This document shows, piece by piece, positions 5,059-6,606 of a DNA stretch of 6,606 nt. Each line of letters opens with the position of its first letter. The stretch's first letter is position 1. The notes below the pieces were generated by a model. It saw only the letters and a list, made by a program, of their open reading frames with translations. It was not told the DNA's origin and did not search any database. Both the position numbers and the translations under genes were made by a program. Source of the stretch: Bacillota bacterium (GTDB lineage: Bacteria; Bacillota; Sulfobacillia; Symbiobacteriales; Symbiobacteriaceae); assembly GCA_028287415.1 (NCBI GenBank), contig JAQBPS010000629.1, forward strand, positions 1-6,606, given 5' to 3'.

Positions 5059-5448
5059 GTGGCTAAGCGCACTGTTCGCACGAAGCGTAAGGAGCGGAAG
5101 CACGTTGATAAGGGCGTTGCCCATATCCGTTCTACGTTCAACAACACGATCGTCACCATCACCGATACCGAAGGCAACGCCCTGTCCTGGGCCACGTCCG
5201 GCGGTATGGGCTTCAAGGGTTCCCGCAAGTCCACCCCCTTCGCCTCGCAGATGGCTGCTGAGGCTGCCGCCAAGGCTGCCATGGAGCATGGTCTCCGTGA
5301 GGTCGAGGTGTTCGTGAAGGGCCCCGGCAGCGGCCGGGAAGCTGCTATCCGTCAGCTGCAGGCTGCCGGCCTTGAGGTTACGACCATCAAGGACGTCACG
5401 CCGATTCCCCATAACGGATGCCGGCCGCCCAAGCGGCGCCGGGTTTAG
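5059..5448 (+). CDS. rpsK: 30S ribosomal protein S11
   Basis: S11 lies on the platform of the 30S subunit near the mRNA exit path and the anti-Shine-Dalgarno region. The product is 129 residues from a GTG start, the usual length. Family hallmarks are [18 protein letters not shown] (19-36), [20 protein letters not shown] (49-68), [20 protein letters not shown] (86-105) and the C-terminal [18 protein letters not shown] (112-129). N119-G120 matches the site where E. coli S11 carries an isoaspartate, a known unusual modification of this protein. The gene follows rpsM by 16 bases and precedes rpsD by 22, so the three form one unit. Confidence 0.98.
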   Translation: MAKRTVRTKRKERKHVDKGVAHIRSTFNNTIVTITDTEGNALSWATSGGMGFKGSRKSTPFASQMAAEAAAKAAMEHGLREVEVFVKGPGSGREAAIRQLQAAGLEVTTIKDVTPIPHNGCRPPKRRRV

Positions 5449-5470
5449 AGAAGGAGGGGAGTAATAAACA

Positions 5471-6097
5471 ATGGCGCGTTATACCGACGCAGTCTGCCGG
5501 CTTTGCCGCCGGGAGGGCGTTAAGCTATACCTGAAGGGCGAGAAGTGCTACAGCGACAAGTGCCCCGTGGTCAAGCGGCCCACGCCGCCTGGCATGCATG
5601 GCATGGCTCGTCAGCGCAAGGTGTCCGAGTACGGTGTTCAGCTCCGTGAGAAGCAGAAGGCCCGCCGTTTCTACGGCGTGCTTGAGGGCCAGTTCGAGAA
5701 GTACTTCGACCTGGCCAGCCGCAAGAAGGGCGTCACTGGTGAGATCCTGCTCCAGACCCTGGAGCGCCGCCTTGACAACGTTGTCTACCGCCTGGGCTTC
5801 GCGGGCAGCCGTGCTGAGTCTCGGCAGGTCGTCAAGCACTCGCACATCGAGGTCAACGGCCGCAAGGTCAACATTCCTTCGTACCTGGTGCGTGAGGGCG
5901 ACGTGATCGCCGTGCGCGAGGGCTCCCGCGACCACAAGCGGGTCAAGGAAGTCACCGCAGCCGGTCCCCGGACCGTGCCTGCCTGGCTGACCGCCGAGCC
6001 TGAGGCCATGCGCGGCACCGTTGTGCGCATGCCGAACCGGGACGAGATTGACGCCCCTGTCCAGGAGCACCTCATCGTCGAGCTGTACTCCCGTTAA
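5471..6097 (+). CDS. rpsD: 30S ribosomal protein S4, zinc-binding form
   Basis: S4 is a primary 16S rRNA-binding protein that starts assembly of the small-subunit body and helps form the mRNA entry channel; in several bacteria it also represses its own operon. The 208-residue product has an N-terminal four-cysteine zinc site (C9, C12, C26, C31), followed by PPGMHG (39-44) and the helical rRNA-binding region. The S4 RNA-binding domain spans about 98-160, with [20 protein letters not shown] (99-118) and [20 protein letters not shown] (125-144). The C-terminus ends with HLIVELYSR. The ribosome binding site AAGGAGGGG at 5451-5459 lies about 12 bases before the ATG. In Bacillus rpsD is away from this cluster; its presence here resembles Clostridia and many other bacteria. 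Confidence 0.98.
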   Translation: MARYTDAVCRLCRREGVKLYLKGEKCYSDKCPVVKRPTPPGMHGMARQRKVSEYGVQLREKQKARRFYGVLEGQFEKYFDLASRKKGVTGEILLQTLERRLDNVVYRLGFAGSRAESRQVVKHSHIEVNGRKVNIPSYLVREGDVIAVREGSRDHKRVKEVTAAGPRTVPAWLTAEPEAMRGTVVRMPNRDEIDAPVQEHLIVELYSR

Positions 6098-6101
6098 TCT
6101 G

Positions 6102-6115
6102 GCGGCATTGGCCGC
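6102..6115 (+). other. Small GC hairpin after rpsD
   Basis: GCGGC (6102-6106) and GCCGC (6111-6115) form a 5-bp stem with an ATTG loop, four bases after the rpsD stop. No T-run follows. It is the first of three hairpins in the rpsD-rpoA spacer. Confidence 0.35.
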
Positions 6116-6125
6116 ACCGCCTGCT

Positions 6126-6153
6126 CTCGCCGCTGCCTGACTGGCACGGCGGG
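6126..6153 (+). other. GC-rich hairpin in the rpsD-rpoA spacer
   Basis: Bases 6126-6131 pair with 6148-6153 (one pair G-U), and inside them TGCC (6134-6137) pairs with GGCA (6143-6146) around a five-base loop, with a small asymmetric internal loop between the stems. The DNA after it is GC-rich without a T-run. It may be a stability or pausing element; a function is not shown. Confidence 0.45.
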
Positions 6154-6190
6154 CGCGGGGTTAACCAGGGAAGTTTACGGTGGCGTAGGG

Positions 6191-6207
6191 CGCTCATTTG
6201 CTGAGCG
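6191..6207 (+). other. 6-bp hairpin upstream of rpoA
   Basis: CGCTCA (6191-6196) and TGAGCG (6202-6207) form a perfect stem with the loop TTTGC. It ends 27 bases before the rpoA ATG, close enough to affect ribosome access. Confidence 0.4.
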
Positions 6208-6219
6208 AGACAGGGAATT

Positions 6220-6224
6220 GGGGG
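6220..6224 (+). promoter_or_regulatory. Poor ribosome binding site of rpoA
   Basis: GGGGG lies 10 bases before the rpoA ATG at 6235; no GGAGG is present, unlike most genes in this window. The other purine-rich stretch, CAGGGAA at 6211-6217, is too far for optimal use. Translation of rpoA may therefore start less efficiently or depend on upstream structure. Confidence 0.4.
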
Positions 6225-6234
6225 TATCTACAGA

Positions 6235-6606
6235 ATGATCGGAATGGAAAAACCCAAGATTGAATGCGTGGAGTTGGCCGAGGACAACAGCTACGGCAAG
6301 TTCGTGGTTGAGCCCCTTGAGCGCGGCTACGGCATCACTCTTGGCAACTCACTGCGGCGCATCCTGCTATCGTCCTTGCCGGGGGCTGCAGTCACCTCTG
6401 TGAAGATCGACGGCGTGCTGCATGAGTTCTCCACCATCCCTGGGGTTGTGGAGGACGTGACGGACATTATCCTCAACCTCAAGCAGCTTTCGCTGAAGGT
6501 GTACAGCGACGAGCCCAAAACGCTTCGGATCGAGGCGGACGGAGAAGGCATCGTCAAGGCTGGGGACATTCATACGGACGCCGATGTGGAGATCCTCAAC
6601 CCGGAC
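6235..6606 (+). CDS. rpoA: RNA polymerase alpha subunit, N-terminal part
   Basis: The frame is open to the window edge and gives the first 124 residues of a protein that is usually about 315 residues. It begins [20 protein letters not shown] and continues [20 protein letters not shown] (21-40), [13 protein letters not shown] (41-53) and [20 protein letters not shown], the strongly conserved N-terminal domain that dimerises and serves as the assembly platform for the beta and beta' subunits. The visible part ends at ADVEILNPD. The C-terminal domain that contacts promoter UP elements and activators is beyond the window. The first ATG is preferred over the ATG at 6244, because Firmicute alpha subunits commonly begin MIEIEKP. 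The position after rpsD is the normal end of the alpha operon, where rplQ usually follows. Confidence 0.98.
   Translation, partial: MIGMEKPKIECVELAEDNSYGKFVVEPLERGYGITLGNSLRRILLSSLPGAAVTSVKIDGVLHEFSTIPGVVEDVTDIILNLKQLSLKVYSDEPKTLRIEADGEGIVKAGDIHTDADVEILNPD

Noticed and set aside
6159..6166. Palindrome GGTTAACC as an operator
   Set aside because: A single 8-bp palindrome without a promoter nearby is too common to support a regulatory call.
1..6606. A mobile element, defence system, CRISPR array or other accessory system
   Set aside because: Nearly all coding DNA belongs to housekeeping translation, export and transcription genes in conserved order; no transposase, integrase, spaced repeats or unusual gene content was seen.

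Overview
This window is a stretch of the conserved ribosomal-protein (spc/alpha) gene cluster, all on the + strand, with no mobile element, CRISPR array, tRNA or accessory cargo visible. Gene order is 'rpmD – rplO – secY – adk – map – KOW-domain RNA-binding gene – infA – rpmJ – rpsM – rpsK – rpsD – rpoA'. The first and last genes are cut by the window edges. The DNA is GC-rich. A KOW RNA-binding gene between map and infA, rpsD between rpsK and rpoA, zinc-binding forms of L36, S4 and adenylate kinase, and strong Shine-Dalgarno sequences of the GGAGG type all point to a high-GC Firmicute of the Clostridia/Symbiobacterium type. That placement is an inference from layout and residues, not from a search.

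Region by region: 1-78 is the C-terminal end of L30, followed by a 106-base spacer. 185-1932 holds rplO and secY, almost touching. A structured 135-base spacer leads to 2068-3462, where adk and map abut with no gap. Directly after map lies a good extended -10 promoter, then the small KOW gene and infA (3549-4068). A 168-base spacer with a long terminator-like hairpin precedes the tiny rpmJ (4237-4350). A 314-base gene-free leader with several hairpins precedes rpsM, rpsK and rpsD (4665-6097), which are closely spaced. A 137-base spacer with three hairpins leads into rpoA.

The genes together supply large- and small-subunit ribosomal proteins (L30, L15, L36, S13, S11, S4), initiation factor IF-1, the SecY protein-export channel, adenylate kinase, methionine aminopeptidase and the RNA polymerase alpha subunit. 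In short: ribosome building, start of translation, N-terminal processing of new proteins, export and transcription.

No new biological system is evident. What deserves a second look is the non-coding part: five spacers longer than 100 bases in a cluster where spacers are usually short, most with GC-rich inverted repeats, plus one likely internal promoter. These suggest that the cluster is divided into separately tuned transcription or translation units, perhaps including ribosomal-protein autoregulation by S4 ahead of rpsM.
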